A DNA stretch of 64,000 nt from an uncultured Mediterraneibacter sp. (GTDB taxonomy: Bacteria; Bacillota; Clostridia; Lachnospirales; Lachnospiraceae). The DNA lies in contig NZ_CALWFZ010000001.1 in assembly GCF_944377805.1 (NCBI RefSeq), positions 1-64,000 of the forward strand, in the 5' to 3' direction. Every line of letters starts with the position of its first letter. Position 1 is the stretch's first letter. Shown here piece after piece: positions 33,190 to 43,200 of the stretch. The notes below the pieces were generated by a model that was not told the DNA's origin, did not search any database, and worked only from the letters and a program-made list of their open reading frames with translations. Position numbers and translations under genes: made by a program.

Positions 33190-34521
33190 CTACAGTTTTC
33201 TATTGTCTATGACGCGAACTGCTTTTCCTTCGCTTCGCTGAATTGATTTTGGCTCAACGAGCTTCACGCGGACAGAAATTCCAAGCGCCTGTTTCAGGGC
33301 AGCGGCAATTTTGTTCCGCAGAGCATCCAGTTTGCGGATCTCGTCCGAGAATACGCTCTCGTCTACTTCCACCATAACTGTCAGCACATCCATATTATCT
33401 TCTCTGTCTACGATCATCATATAATGAGGCGCTACGACTCCTCCCATCGAAAGAAGCGCTGTCTCCACCTGAGTCGGAAATACGTTGACTCCCCGGATCA
33501 CCTTCATATCGTCTGTTCTTCCTGTAAACTTGGAAATTCTGGGGAGCGTTCTGCCGCACTTACAGGGACTGTGGTCTATGCTGGTCAGATCCTTTGTACG
33601 GTAACGGATCAATGGCATCGCCTCTTTGGCAAGCGTCGTAAATACGAGTTCCCCGGTAACTTTGTCAGCGCACTTTTCATGAGTCACCGGATCCAATACT
33701 TCCGGATAGAAGTAATCCTCATGCACATGGAGCCCGGCTTTGTGAATACAGTCCTGGGCAACCCCGGGACCCGTAATTTCACAGAGCCCGTAAATGTCAA
33801 AGCAGTTGATATGAAGGATGCTCTCTATCTTCCTGCGCATCTCCTCTGTCCACGGCTCTGCGCCGTGAATACCGGCCTTTAGTTTCATGTGATCGATAAG
33901 GCCGGCCTCCTCAATAGATTCCGCAAGGTACAACGCATAAGACGGGGTGCATGCGAAAGCCGTCGCGCCCAGATCTTCCATGCACATCATCTGACGCTTC
34001 GTATTGCCCGCGGACATGGGAACCGCCGTTGCTCCAAGCGCCTGCGCGCCGAAATCCAGACCCAATCCTCCGGTGAAAAGCCCGTACCCGTAACACACAT
34101 GAATAATATCCTCACCGGTCAGACCTGCCATTGTAAGACCGCGGGCCACACACTCGCCCCATACTTCCACGTCTTTCCGTGAATAGGGCGCGATGGTCAG
34201 TTTTCCTGTAGTGCCCGATGTTCCCTGTACACGCACTACATCTTTCATCGGAATTGCAAGAAGCCCGAAAGGATAGTTGTTCTTAAGATCCTCTTTCGTT
34301 GTAAAAGGCAGCTTCTCAATATCTTCAATTGATCTGATATCTCCCGGTTCTACTCCTCTTTGCTGCATTTTTCTGCGATAGAATTCAACATTGTCATACA
34401 CTCTCCTGACAACATCAACGAGACGTTTGCTCTGCAGGGCAGTCATCTCGTCCCTGCTCATACACTCGATTTTCGGATCGCGGATGCGCTCCACCCAGTT
34501 TTCCAGTGCTACACCTGCCAT
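33190..34521 (-). CDS. paaK: Phenylacetate-CoA ligase family enzyme (first paralogue)
   Basis: A 443-residue AMP-forming aryl-CoA ligase. The P-loop is GTSGTTGKLTI at about residue 97; further motifs are DIYGLCEITGPGV near 240 and YRTKDL near 305, with the CKCGRTLPRISKFTGR zinc-like segment and hinge following. It can activate arylacetates or, beside IorAB, run backwards to make ATP from aryl-acetyl-CoA. A typical AAAGGAG site is present. It lies between two ACT genes and is a paralogue of the ligase at 37316. Confidence 0.92.
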   Translation of the reverse strand: MAGVALENWVERIRDPKIECMSRDEMTALQSKRLVDVVRRVYDNVEFYRRKMQQRGVEPGDIRSIEDIEKLPFTTKEDLKNNYPFGLLAIPMKDVVRVQGTSGTTGKLTIAPYSRKDVEVWGECVARGLTMAGLTGEDIIHVCYGYGLFTGGLGLDFGAQALGATAVPMSAGNTKRQMMCMEDLGATAFACTPSYALYLAESIEEAGLIDHMKLKAGIHGAEPWTEEMRRKIESILHINCFDIYGLCEITGPGVAQDCIHKAGLHVHEDYFYPEVLDPVTHEKCADKVTGELVFTTLAKEAMPLIRYRTKDLTSIDHSPCKCGRTLPRISKFTGRTDDMKVIRGVNVFPTQVETALLSMGGVVAPHYMMIVDREDNMDVLTVMVEVDESVFSDEIRKLDALRNKIAAALKQALGISVRVKLVEPKSIQRSEGKAVRVIDNRKL

Positions 34522-34543
34522 TTTCTTTCTCCTTTAAAGCATA

Positions 34544-34963
34544 TTATAATTCTTCTCCCTCCATGAGCCTGACATCTGCCGCAAGGAGGACTTTCTCAGC
34601 CTGGTCAAAATCGTCCGTATGAAATACCATGACCGGGGCTTTACCTTCACGGATGACAAAAGAATAAATATAGTTTACGTTGATCTTTCCGTCTGCCAGA
34701 ATCTTAAGCATCTCATTGAGATTGCCCTGTTCGTCCTTCAGTTCCACACCTATTACATCGCTGATTCTCGTGACAAACCCTTTTTCCGTCAGACTTTTCT
34801 TCGCCTTCTCGGGATCATCAACGACGAGACGCATGATTCCGAACTCCGGTGTATCGAACGTTGAGATCGCCCGGATATTAACCCCGGACTCTGTCAGAAC
34901 AGATGTTACTTTCATCATGCTGCCCGGCTGATTTTCCACAAATACAGATATCTGCCTGATCAT
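34544..34963 (-). CDS. Double ACT-domain protein
   Basis: A 139-residue protein with two ACT domains beginning IRQISVFVENQPGSM. ATG 34963 is preferred (AAAGGCGG upstream); a GTG at 34972 overlapping iorB is possible. It probably senses an amino acid related to the IorAB substrates. It is about half identical by eye to the ACT protein at 32731, so the two arose by duplication. Confidence 0.85.
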   Translation of the reverse strand: MIRQISVFVENQPGSMMKVTSVLTESGVNIRAISTFDTPEFGIMRLVVDDPEKAKKSLTEKGFVTRISDVIGVELKDEQGNLNEMLKILADGKINVNYIYSFVIREGKAPVMVFHTDDFDQAEKVLLAADVRLMEGEEL

Positions 34964-34968
34964 TGCTA

Positions 34969-35565
34969 TCACCGCCTTTCTCTGCGGATTTTGCTTTTAA
35001 GTCTATAGCCGACATCAAAAGCTTTCTTATTGATCTCAATGGTCTTAGGGGGTACCGTTCTCTCAATCACCTCATACCACTGATCCTTTGTGAAATCCAT
35101 ATGCTGCGCCGCAACTCCCAGCACAATCAAGTTGAATACTTTAGGATTCCCCAGTTTCTTTGACTCTTCTGTGGCGTCCACCCTGTATACTTTGTACTCC
35201 TTTTCCAGATTCTCAAGAATATTTTCCGGATACCCGGCATTTCCAATGACTACGGGCATGGGGTCGATCCTCCAGTCATTTACAACCAGCGCTCCATCCT
35301 TTTTCAGGAAATGTGCATAACGGAGAGCTTCCAGCCTCTCAAATGCAATAATCACATCCGCCTGCCCTTCCTCGACAATGGGCTCGGCCACCTTGTCCCC
35401 GTACCGGACAAATGTAACAACGCTTCCGCCTCTCTGAGCCATGCCGTGTACTTCGGACAGTTTCACATCATAGCCCCCCGCAATAGTAAGCCCTCCTAAA
35501 ATGCGGCTGGTGAGCAGCGTTCCCTGGCCGCCTACGCCGACAATCATAATGTTCTTTACTGCCAT
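34969..35565 (-). CDS. iorB: Indolepyruvate:ferredoxin oxidoreductase, beta subunit
   Basis: A 198-residue gamma-domain subunit of 2-keto acid:ferredoxin oxidoreductases. The N-terminal GVGGQGTLLTSRILGG is the family signature, and HGMAQRGGSVV follows at about residue 40. With IorA it oxidises aryl pyruvates to aryl-acetyl-CoA, CO2 and reduced ferredoxin under anaerobic conditions. It follows iorA after three bases, so the two are translated together. Confidence 0.95.
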   Translation of the reverse strand: MAVKNIMIVGVGGQGTLLTSRILGGLTIAGGYDVKLSEVHGMAQRGGSVVTFVRYGDKVAEPIVEEGQADVIIAFERLEALRYAHFLKKDGALVVNDWRIDPMPVVIGNAGYPENILENLEKEYKVYRVDATEESKKLGNPKVFNLIVLGVAAQHMDFTKDQWYEVIERTVPPKTIEINKKAFDVGYRLKSKIRRERR

Positions 35566-35568
35566 AGC

Positions 35569-37314
35569 CTACTCTCCCTCCTTCACAAGCTCTATCGCGT
35601 CAAACTTACACAGATCTTTACACAGTCCGCATCCGGTACACATTGTATCGTCTATATGAATGGTGCCGTCTGTATTCTTCGTCATGGCCGGGCACCCGGG
35701 TTTCATGCACATGCCGCATTTTTTACACTTGTCTTCACGGGCGGCATAGAGAGGTTTTTTCCTCTTGTCGAGAAGCACACACGGCGTTTTCGTTATAATT
35801 ACGGACACTTCCTCTTTCGCTGTTTCCTCCCGGATCGTCTTTTCAAGGAGAGTCAGATCAAAAGCATTGATTTCACAGACATTTTTCACTCCCATAGCTT
35901 TACAGATACCCGGAATGCTGATCGCATAAGTCGGATCTCCCTGCAGCGTTCTGCCTGTGGCGGCATGATCCTGATGTCCTGTCATGCCTGTCGTTGAATT
36001 ATCAAGGATAATAACCGTTCCTGTGGCATTATTGTATACCATATTCATCAGAGAATTTACTCCTGTATGCATAAAGGTAGAGTCACCGATTACAGCTACC
36101 CAGTTCTTTATGTACTCTTTTCCTTTCGCCTTCTCCATGCCGTGGAGCGTAGAGATACTGGAACCCATGCACATCGTTGTATCGATGACGCTCAGAGGCG
36201 CCACCGCGCCAAGCGTATAACATCCGATGTCTCCCGCCGCATGCATCTTCAGTTTATTGAGGACATGGAACACGCTTCTGTGAGGACATCCCGGACACAG
36301 AATAGGCGGTCTTCCCGGAGTCTCCGCCGGCTGTCTGATGTCTGGTTCCTGCTTTAAAATCGCTTTCCGCAGCATATTTGCGCTGTATTCGCCCTGCACT
36401 GTAAGAATCTCTTTTCCGATGGCATCGATGCCCCAGGATTTCACCTGTTCTTCGATCACCGGATCAAGCTCCTCCACAATATAGAGGGTATCTACCCGAG
36501 AGGCAAAATCCTCAATCAGCTTTCTCGGCAGAGGATTCACTATTCCAAGTTTTAACACAGACGCATCCGGCATCGCCTCTTTCACATACTGGTACGGAAT
36601 TCCGCTGGTGATGACGCCGATCTTCGTATCGTTCATCTCCACTCGGTTAATCGGAAGTGTATCTGCGGCTTCGGCAAGTTCTGAATTTCTCTTCTCAATT
36701 TCAATGTGGCGCAGCCTGGCATTTCCGGGCATCATAACATTTTTGCGGATATTTTTCTCATAAGTTCTGTCTCTGGGAACGACACGTTCCTGAAGTTCTA
36801 CCAGTCCCTGTGAATGTGCAAGCCGTGTCGTCGTCCGGAAGATAAAGGGACGGTCGTACTGCTCGCTGAGCTCAAAGGCCATCTTAAAGTAATCCTTTGC
36901 CTCCGCACTGTCGGAAGGCTCAATCACCGGGATCTGGGCAGCTCTTGCCACCATTCTTGTATCCTGTTCATTCTGGGAACTGTAAAGTCCCGGATCGTCG
37001 GCAACTACCAGGACCAGGCCTCCGCCAACTCCCATATAGGACACAGAAAACAGCGGATCAGCAGCCACATTAAGTCCCACATGTTTCATACAGGCCATCG
37101 CGCGCACTCCGGCAAGACTGGCTCCCACCGCAACTTCTGCCGCCACCTTCTCATTGGGCGCCCATTCTTCGTATACATCGTCTTTGTACTGTACGAGATA
37201 TTCGCTGATCTCCGTACTGGGAGTTCCCGGATAAGCGGATGAAACTTTTACCCCTGCTTCATAGGCTCCGCGGGCAATTGCTTCATTGCCCAGCATAATT
37301 ACTTTCTCTGCCAT
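35569..37314 (-). CDS. iorA: Indolepyruvate:ferredoxin oxidoreductase, alpha subunit
   Basis: A 581-residue TPP enzyme. N-terminal pyrimidine-binding domain, then a TPP site with GDIGCYTLG and GDSTFMHTGVNSL near residue 400, and a C-terminal ferredoxin domain with two 4Fe-4S motifs (CKKCGMCMKPGCP and CTGCGLCKDLC, about residues 530-573). Acts on keto acids from tryptophan, phenylalanine and tyrosine. ATG 37314 has AAAGGATG upstream; ATG 37326 has none. Begins one base after the paaK stop. Confidence 0.96.
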   Translation of the reverse strand: MAEKVIMLGNEAIARGAYEAGVKVSSAYPGTPSTEISEYLVQYKDDVYEEWAPNEKVAAEVAVGASLAGVRAMACMKHVGLNVAADPLFSVSYMGVGGGLVLVVADDPGLYSSQNEQDTRMVARAAQIPVIEPSDSAEAKDYFKMAFELSEQYDRPFIFRTTTRLAHSQGLVELQERVVPRDRTYEKNIRKNVMMPGNARLRHIEIEKRNSELAEAADTLPINRVEMNDTKIGVITSGIPYQYVKEAMPDASVLKLGIVNPLPRKLIEDFASRVDTLYIVEELDPVIEEQVKSWGIDAIGKEILTVQGEYSANMLRKAILKQEPDIRQPAETPGRPPILCPGCPHRSVFHVLNKLKMHAAGDIGCYTLGAVAPLSVIDTTMCMGSSISTLHGMEKAKGKEYIKNWVAVIGDSTFMHTGVNSLMNMVYNNATGTVIILDNSTTGMTGHQDHAATGRTLQGDPTYAISIPGICKAMGVKNVCEINAFDLTLLEKTIREETAKEEVSVIITKTPCVLLDKRKKPLYAAREDKCKKCGMCMKPGCPAMTKNTDGTIHIDDTMCTGCGLCKDLCKFDAIELVKEGE

Positions 37315-37315
37315 A

Positions 37316-38626
37316 TCACAATCCATCCTTTCTTAAATCTGTCACTCGCCTGGCTTTTCCCTCGAACCGTTTAAGGGAATTCGGAGCCACAAGACGTATC
37401 TGGGTTGCAAGTCCAAGCTGGGACTTCAGATCTTTTCGGATTCTTCTCTCAAGTTCGCTGAGTCTGGAATAACTGTCAAGCAGCCTGTCGTCAATCAGTT
37501 CCACGGTGATAGTCATCACATCGAGCCTGTCTCTGCGCTCGATCAGAATCTCATAGTGAGGTCCAATCTCCCCGATCTTCAGGAGCACTTCCTCGATCTG
37601 CGTCGGAAAAACATTTACACCACGGATGACGAGCATATCGTCCGCGCGTCCGGAGATATTCTCCATTCTGCATGTCGTGCGCCCGCATTTACACGGCTCA
37701 TACATCAGCCTTGTAAGATCTCCTGTCCGGTATCTGACCAGGGGAAGAGCCTCTTTGCCAAGGCATGTCACGACAAGTTCGCCAGGTTCACCGGGAGGCA
37801 GAACCTCCTCTGTCTCAGGATCGATGACTTCCGGGATAAACCAGTCTTCATTGATATGCATGCCGCACAACTCCGTACATTCCCCGGCCACACCAGGACC
37901 GCATAATTCACTCATGCCGTAATTCTGGGTACAGACAAACTGATCTCCCCATATTTTGTGCATCTCATCTCGCATCGGCTCGGTCATTCCCTCTCCTCCG
38001 AAAAGCCCGATGCGAAGTTTCAGATCGCTGGATGGGTCGATTCCCCGTTTCCTTATCTCCTCCCCGAGATGAAGTGCGTAGGACGGAGTCGCCACAAGAA
38101 GAGTGACTTCCATGTCCTGTAAAAACATAATCTGCTTATTCGTATTTCCAGAAGACATGGGAATCACAGACGCTCCGATCTTCTCCAGCCCTCCGTGCAG
38201 GCCCAGGGCACCTGTGAACGTGCCGTATCCGAACGAGATCTGGGCTACATCGTCCGAAGATGCCCCGCCCATACAGGCAAGTCTCGCCACATTGTTAAGC
38301 CACATGTCCAGATCATTTCTGGTGTAACCGACAACAGTCGGCTTTCCCGTTGTGCCGGAACTCGCGTGATACCTGACAATCTCTTTCCTGTCTACGGCAA
38401 ACAGGCCATCCGGGTAGTGGTCTTTAAAATCCGACTTGCGGGTAAAGGGCAGTCGTCTCAGATCCTCTAGTGTCCGTATCTCTTCCGGCTTAACCCCCGT
38501 TTCATCCATCTTCTCCCGGTACGGCTTCACACGGTCATAAATGTAGCGCACCGTATCCTTTAATCGGGCAAGCTGGATGGCTTCCATCTCTTCTCTGGGA
38601 AGAGTTTCCTCCTTGTCCCATATCAT
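37316..38626 (-). CDS. paaK: Phenylacetate-CoA ligase family enzyme (second paralogue)
   Basis: A 436-residue aryl-CoA ligase with P-loop SSGTTGKPTVVGY at about residue 92, YGMSELCGPGVAG near 235, YRTGDLTRL near 300 and CKCGRTTCRMENISGR near 318. Its start is ATG 38626, nine bases after GGAGG; the longer frame has no site. First gene of the operon. By eye it is a clear but diverged paralogue of the ligase at 33190, suggesting different acyl ranges or one regulatory copy. Confidence 0.92.
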   Translation of the reverse strand: MIWDKEETLPREEMEAIQLARLKDTVRYIYDRVKPYREKMDETGVKPEEIRTLEDLRRLPFTRKSDFKDHYPDGLFAVDRKEIVRYHASSGTTGKPTVVGYTRNDLDMWLNNVARLACMGGASSDDVAQISFGYGTFTGALGLHGGLEKIGASVIPMSSGNTNKQIMFLQDMEVTLLVATPSYALHLGEEIRKRGIDPSSDLKLRIGLFGGEGMTEPMRDEMHKIWGDQFVCTQNYGMSELCGPGVAGECTELCGMHINEDWFIPEVIDPETEEVLPPGEPGELVVTCLGKEALPLVRYRTGDLTRLMYEPCKCGRTTCRMENISGRADDMLVIRGVNVFPTQIEEVLLKIGEIGPHYEILIERRDRLDVMTITVELIDDRLLDSYSRLSELERRIRKDLKSQLGLATQIRLVAPNSLKRFEGKARRVTDLRKDGL

Positions 38627-38665
38627 TGTGTATGACCTCCTTCGATTAAACATTCGCCTTATTTA

Positions 38666-38701
38666 AGTATAGCATAATACTTTGACGAATTAAAGTGTCA
38701 A
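38666..38701 (-). promoter_or_regulatory. Promoter of the paaK-iorAB operon
   Basis: TTGACA (38696-38701) with ATTATG 17 bases on (38673-38678); an extended -10 TGCTATACT (TATACT at 38666-38671) is the alternative. TTTGAC and GTCAAA form an inverted repeat over the -35 box (38681-38702), a possible operator. Confidence 0.5.
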
Positions 38702-38750
38702 AACTCTCTCCTACGGGTTTTGCAATTAAGCCACAGAAAGCGTCAAAAGT

Positions 38751-38817
38751 CCCGGGATTGCAAGCGGCCGCAGGATCCCGGCAAGCCCGGACTTTGGCTC
38801 GTTGCCGCCGCAAAAAA
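38751..38817 (-). repeat. Intergenic repeated element, copy 2
   Basis: Second copy of the element at 625-692, same strand and same place relative to a hairpin with a T-run. Core GAGCCAAAGTCCGGGCTTGC differs from copy 1 by one base. CCGGGAT and ATCCCGG around the second block form a 7-bp stem; GGC...GCC close the core. Confidence 0.6.
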
Positions 38818-38908
38818 CCGGGTATTCGGCGTTCGTCATACAGATGGAACTGCCTGAGCAGAATGAGCTATCCATCCGGATGATCAGTTTTTCGCCAAAT
38901 CCCGGTTT
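38812..38908 (-). terminator. Long hairpin with T-run downstream of glyA
   Basis: Arms AAACCGGGATTTGGCG (38893-38908) and CGCCGAATACCCGGTTT (38815-38831) pair with one small internal mismatch across a 61-base interior; six T residues follow (38812-38817). It probably ends glyA transcription. The interior holds a smaller inverted repeat. Confidence 0.55.
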
Positions 38909-38931
38909 CTTCATATCAGTATTTACCTAAT

Positions 38932-40167
38932 TTAACACAGAGGATATTTCTTTGTGAGTTCTCCTGCCATTTCTCTTGCTTTTTCTACGTTGTCCCCACT
39001 CTCGATAACCATAGCGATGATCTCGGCAATCCTGTCCATGTCTGTCTCGACCATCCCTCTCGTCGTCACCGCGGGAGTTCCAAGTCTCACGCCGCTTGTG
39101 ACAAACGGTGACCTGGGATCATTGGGGATCGTATTTTTATTACAGGTAATATGGGCATCATCCAGACGCTTCTCCAGTTCTTTCCCGCTGACGTCTTTTC
39201 CTGTCAGATCCACAAGCATCAGGTGATTATCCGTATCGCCTGACACGATCCTGACCCCGCGCTTTTTCAGCCCCTCGCAGAGCGCTTTCGCATTCTTTAC
39301 TACCTGTTTTTGATACTCCTTGAATTCCGGCGTAAGAGCCTCTTTAAAGCACACTGCTTTTGCGGCGATCACATGCATCAGAGGTCCTCCCTGAATGCCG
39401 GGGAATACCGCTTTGTTAAAATTAAACTTCTCGTTGATCTCATTGCTGGAGAGAATCATGCCGCCTCTTGGCCCCCTCAGTGTCTTGTGAGTCGTTGTCG
39501 TCGTCACATGCGCGTAGGGGATCGGGCTCGGATGAAGTCCTGCTGCCACCAGGCCGGCGATATGAGCCATATCTACCATGAGGTATGCTCCGACTTCGTC
39601 CGCGATCTCGCGGAAACGCTTGAAATCAATGGTTCTGGCATAGGCGCTTGCCCCGGCTACGATCAATTTCGGTCTGCATTCCCTGGCGATCCTGAGCACT
39701 TCGCCATAGTCGATCACACCCTCGTCATTGACGCCATAAGGTACGACATGGAAGTATTTTCCGGACATATTAACGGGAGAGCCGTGAGTCAGATGTCCGC
39801 CGTGATCCAGATTCATTCCCATATAAGTGTCGCCCGGCTCAAGCATCGCAAAGAATACTGCCATGTTTGCCTGAGCGCCTGAATGCGGCTGTACATTGAC
39901 ATATTCACACCCAAACAGCTCTTTAGCCCGCTCTCTCGCCACATCCTCCACCACATCGACGCACTGGCATCCGCCATAGTATCTTCTGCCCGGATACCCC
40001 TCTGCGTATTTGTTTGTCAGAGGGCTTCCCATCGCTGCCATTACCGCTTTGCTCACCCAGTTCTCGGATGCAATCAGTTCGATGTGGGAATTCTGCCTCT
40101 CCATCTCAGCTTTAATCGCGTCGGCAATCCGGGAGTCCGTTGTCATGATCTCATCGAAGTCGTACAT
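38932..40167 (-). CDS. glyA: Serine hydroxymethyltransferase
   Basis: GlyA makes glycine and methylene-tetrahydrofolate from serine, a PLP enzyme. 411 residues from ATG 40167 (MYDFDEIM), nine bases after GGAGG; an earlier ATG at 40173 is only three bases from it. PLP lysine is in [15 protein letters not shown] at about residue 225; [13 protein letters not shown] near 52 is the folate/PLP region. Its promoter lies at 40219-40248. It is followed by a structured 3' segment. Confidence 0.97.
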   Translation of the reverse strand: MYDFDEIMTTDSRIADAIKAEMERQNSHIELIASENWVSKAVMAAMGSPLTNKYAEGYPGRRYYGGCQCVDVVEDVARERAKELFGCEYVNVQPHSGAQANMAVFFAMLEPGDTYMGMNLDHGGHLTHGSPVNMSGKYFHVVPYGVNDEGVIDYGEVLRIARECRPKLIVAGASAYARTIDFKRFREIADEVGAYLMVDMAHIAGLVAAGLHPSPIPYAHVTTTTTHKTLRGPRGGMILSSNEINEKFNFNKAVFPGIQGGPLMHVIAAKAVCFKEALTPEFKEYQKQVVKNAKALCEGLKKRGVRIVSGDTDNHLMLVDLTGKDVSGKELEKRLDDAHITCNKNTIPNDPRSPFVTSGVRLGTPAVTTRGMVETDMDRIAEIIAMVIESGDNVEKAREMAGELTKKYPLC

Positions 40168-40218
40168 TCTCATTGTCCTCCATAATTATTAATATTTGCA
40201 TTGTCATGCTTATGGGTC

Positions 40219-40248
40219 ATTATAGCACACCGAAAATATATCCCGCAA
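40219..40248 (-). promoter_or_regulatory. glyA promoter
   Basis: TTGCGG (40243-40248) and perfect TATAAT (40219-40224), 18 bases apart. It lies just after the polC stop. Confidence 0.6.
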
Positions 40249-40275
40249 CTTGTCATTTCACCTTACCCCGCGGGC

Positions 40276-43200
40276 TTACAGATCAAAGAGCGAGAGCTGG
40301 TTACTCTGAGGCAGACCGCCGAACAGGCCCAGTTCCTGCATCAGGTCAATGACCGTCTTGCTGACTTTTGTCCGCTGGCGGAAATCATCAAGCGACAGGT
40401 AAGGACCGTCTTTGGATGCCTCTTCCACGGCCTCCGCCGCCTTATCTCCCATACCCTCAATGCTGGCAAATGACGGCATCAGCTTCCCGTCGATGATCTG
40501 AAACATTTTCGCCTTTGCCCGGTACAGATCCACTGGCATGAATTCAAATCCTCTGGCATACATCTCCTGAACGATCTTCATGTCTTTCATGACATCCTGC
40601 TCTTTCTTGCTCAGGGAGTCGCTCCTCTTTTTGTAATCCTGCATATAATAATTTAATCTGTCCTTTCCCTGACACATAATCTCATAGGAAAAGGCGTCGG
40701 CGCGGATGCTGAAATACGCCGCATAATAGGCCAGAGGATAATGGATCTTACAGTAAGCGATGCGGTACGCCATCATAACATACGCCGCCGCGTGAGCCTT
40801 TGGAAACATGTAGCTGATCTTCTTGCAGGACCAGATATACCAGTCCGGCACGTCCTGCGCCTTCATGGCTTCCTCCCACTCCGGCTTCAGCCCCTTTCCT
40901 TTTCGCACACTCTCCATGATCGTAAAGGCAAGGGCACTCTCTACCCCTTTGTTTATCAGGTAAATCATAATATCGTCACGGGTACAGATAGCTGTGGAAA
41001 TCGTTGCCTTCCCGGATTTTACCAGTTCCTGGGCATTGCCAAGCCATACGTTCGTTCCGTGGGACAGTCCTGAAATACGGATCAGATCCGACAGTGTCTG
41101 CGGCTTTGTATCCTCCACCATCTGGATGACGAAATCCGTGCCGAACTCGGGAATGCCAAGGCATCCCAGTCTACATCCGTCTATATCTTCGGGTTTGATG
41201 CCGAGCACTTCTGTTCCGTGGAAAAGTTCAATCACCTCTTTGTCGTCCAGCGGAATCTCCGTGGCAATAAAAGGATTCTCCTCATTATACTCATTTTCCA
41301 TCGCATCCGATGTAATATAGTCCTCCAGCGTGCGGATCATAGTTGGATCGTCGTGCCCGAGAATATCAAGCTTCAGAAGGTTATGGTCGATGGAGTGATA
41401 GTCGAAATGAGTTGTTATTATCCCGCACTCCATATCATTGGCCGGATGCTGAACCGGGGTAAACTCGTTAATATCATGTCCGTGAGGCAGCACAACAATA
41501 CCGCCCGGATGCTGTCCGGTGCTTCGGCGGATGCCGGTGCATCCTTCCGTGATTCTCTCGATCTCACAGCGGCGTTTTCTCTGCTCCCTCTCCTCATAGT
41601 AGTTTTTTACAAAACCATAGGCCGTCTTGTCGGCAAGGGTACCGATCGTTCCCGCTTTAAACGTGTGCCCCTCTCCAAAGAGAACCTCCGTATATTTGTG
41701 TGCCTTTGCCTGATAGTCTCCGGAGAAGTTAAGGTCAATATCCGGCTCCTTATCACCCTTAAATCCGAGAAAGGTCTCAAAAGGAATGTCAAATCCGGCC
41801 TTTATCAGCGGTTCCCCGCACACCGGGCAGGCTTTGTCAGGCATGTCAAATCCGCAGCCCCCCGCATATGAGCGCACCTCTTCGGATTCAAAATCGCTGT
41901 AATGGCATTTCCCGCAGTAATAGTGCGGACTTAACGGATTTACTTCCGTGATTCCCGCCATCGTCGCCACAAACGAAGAGCCGACAGAGCCTCGGGAACC
42001 TACCAGATAGCCGTCCGCATTAGATTTCCACACAAGCTTCTGGGCGATGATATACATTACGGCATACCCGTTGGAAATGATCGAATTAAGTTCTTTCTCC
42101 AGACGCTCTGATACCTGTGCCGGCAGATCTTCTCCGTACATCTCATGGGCCTTCCGATAACAGATGTCTCTTAGTTCCTGGTCCGAATTCTCGATGACAG
42201 GGGGACACTTATTAGGATTCACCGGGGAAATCTTCTCGATCATTCCTGCGATCTTCACCGGATTTTCCACCACTATCTCCCGTGCTTTCGCGGCTCCCAG
42301 ATAGGCGAACTCCTCCAGCATCTCATCTGTTGTGCGAAGGAAAAGCGGAGCCTGATTATCCGCGTCATCGAATCCTTTTCCCGCCATTATGATGCGGCGA
42401 TATACTTCGTTCCCCGGATCAAGAAAGTGCACGTCACAGGTAGCCACCACCGGCTTTCCGAACTTTTCCCCAAGTGTTACAATCTCCCGGTTAATATTCC
42501 TGAGGTCTTCTTCCGAAGTAACATCCGGCGTCCGGTCGCTTGCTATCATAAAACGGTTGTTTCCTACCGGCTGAATCTCGTAATAGTCGTAGAAATCCGC
42601 CAGACGCGCGATCTGCTGGGCCGAACGCTTTTCAAGCACGGCCTGATAGAGTTCACCCGCCTCACACGCGCTCCCGATAAGAAGACCCTCTCGGTATTCG
42701 TTCAGGAGACTTTTCGGAATTCTTGGCCTTCTGAAATAATATGTCAGATGGGACTCTGTGATAAGCTGGTATAAGTTATATCTCCCAATATCATTTTTCG
42801 CAAGAATAATGATATGATGGGTCGGCATCTTTCGGATCGCGTTTACATTGCGGTCCCCGTAGTGGTTGACTTCTTTCAGTGTAGAGATGTTGTCTTTTTT
42901 CAGCATTTCCACAAATTTTACGAATATCTCTGCCGTAGCCCCGGCATCATCCACCGCCCTGTGGTGGTTTTCAAGGGAAATGTTCAGCGCCTTTGCAACA
43001 ATATTGAGCTTATACTTTGAGAGCGTGGGAAGAAGCACTCTTGCAAGCGCCACCGTATCCACATATACAAAATGATCATTCAGCCCCAGTTCCCGGCAGT
43101 TCTGCTCGATAAATCCCACGTCAAATCCGGCATTGTGCGCGACAAGGACGCCGTCTCCCGCAAATTCAAGAAACTCAGGAAGCACCACGTCGATTCCCGG

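Noticed and set aside
38726-38914. 62-codon minus-strand frame between glyA and paaK
   Set aside because: It crosses a long hairpin with T-run and the repeated core, and has no ribosome site. The other copy has a stop early in the same frame.
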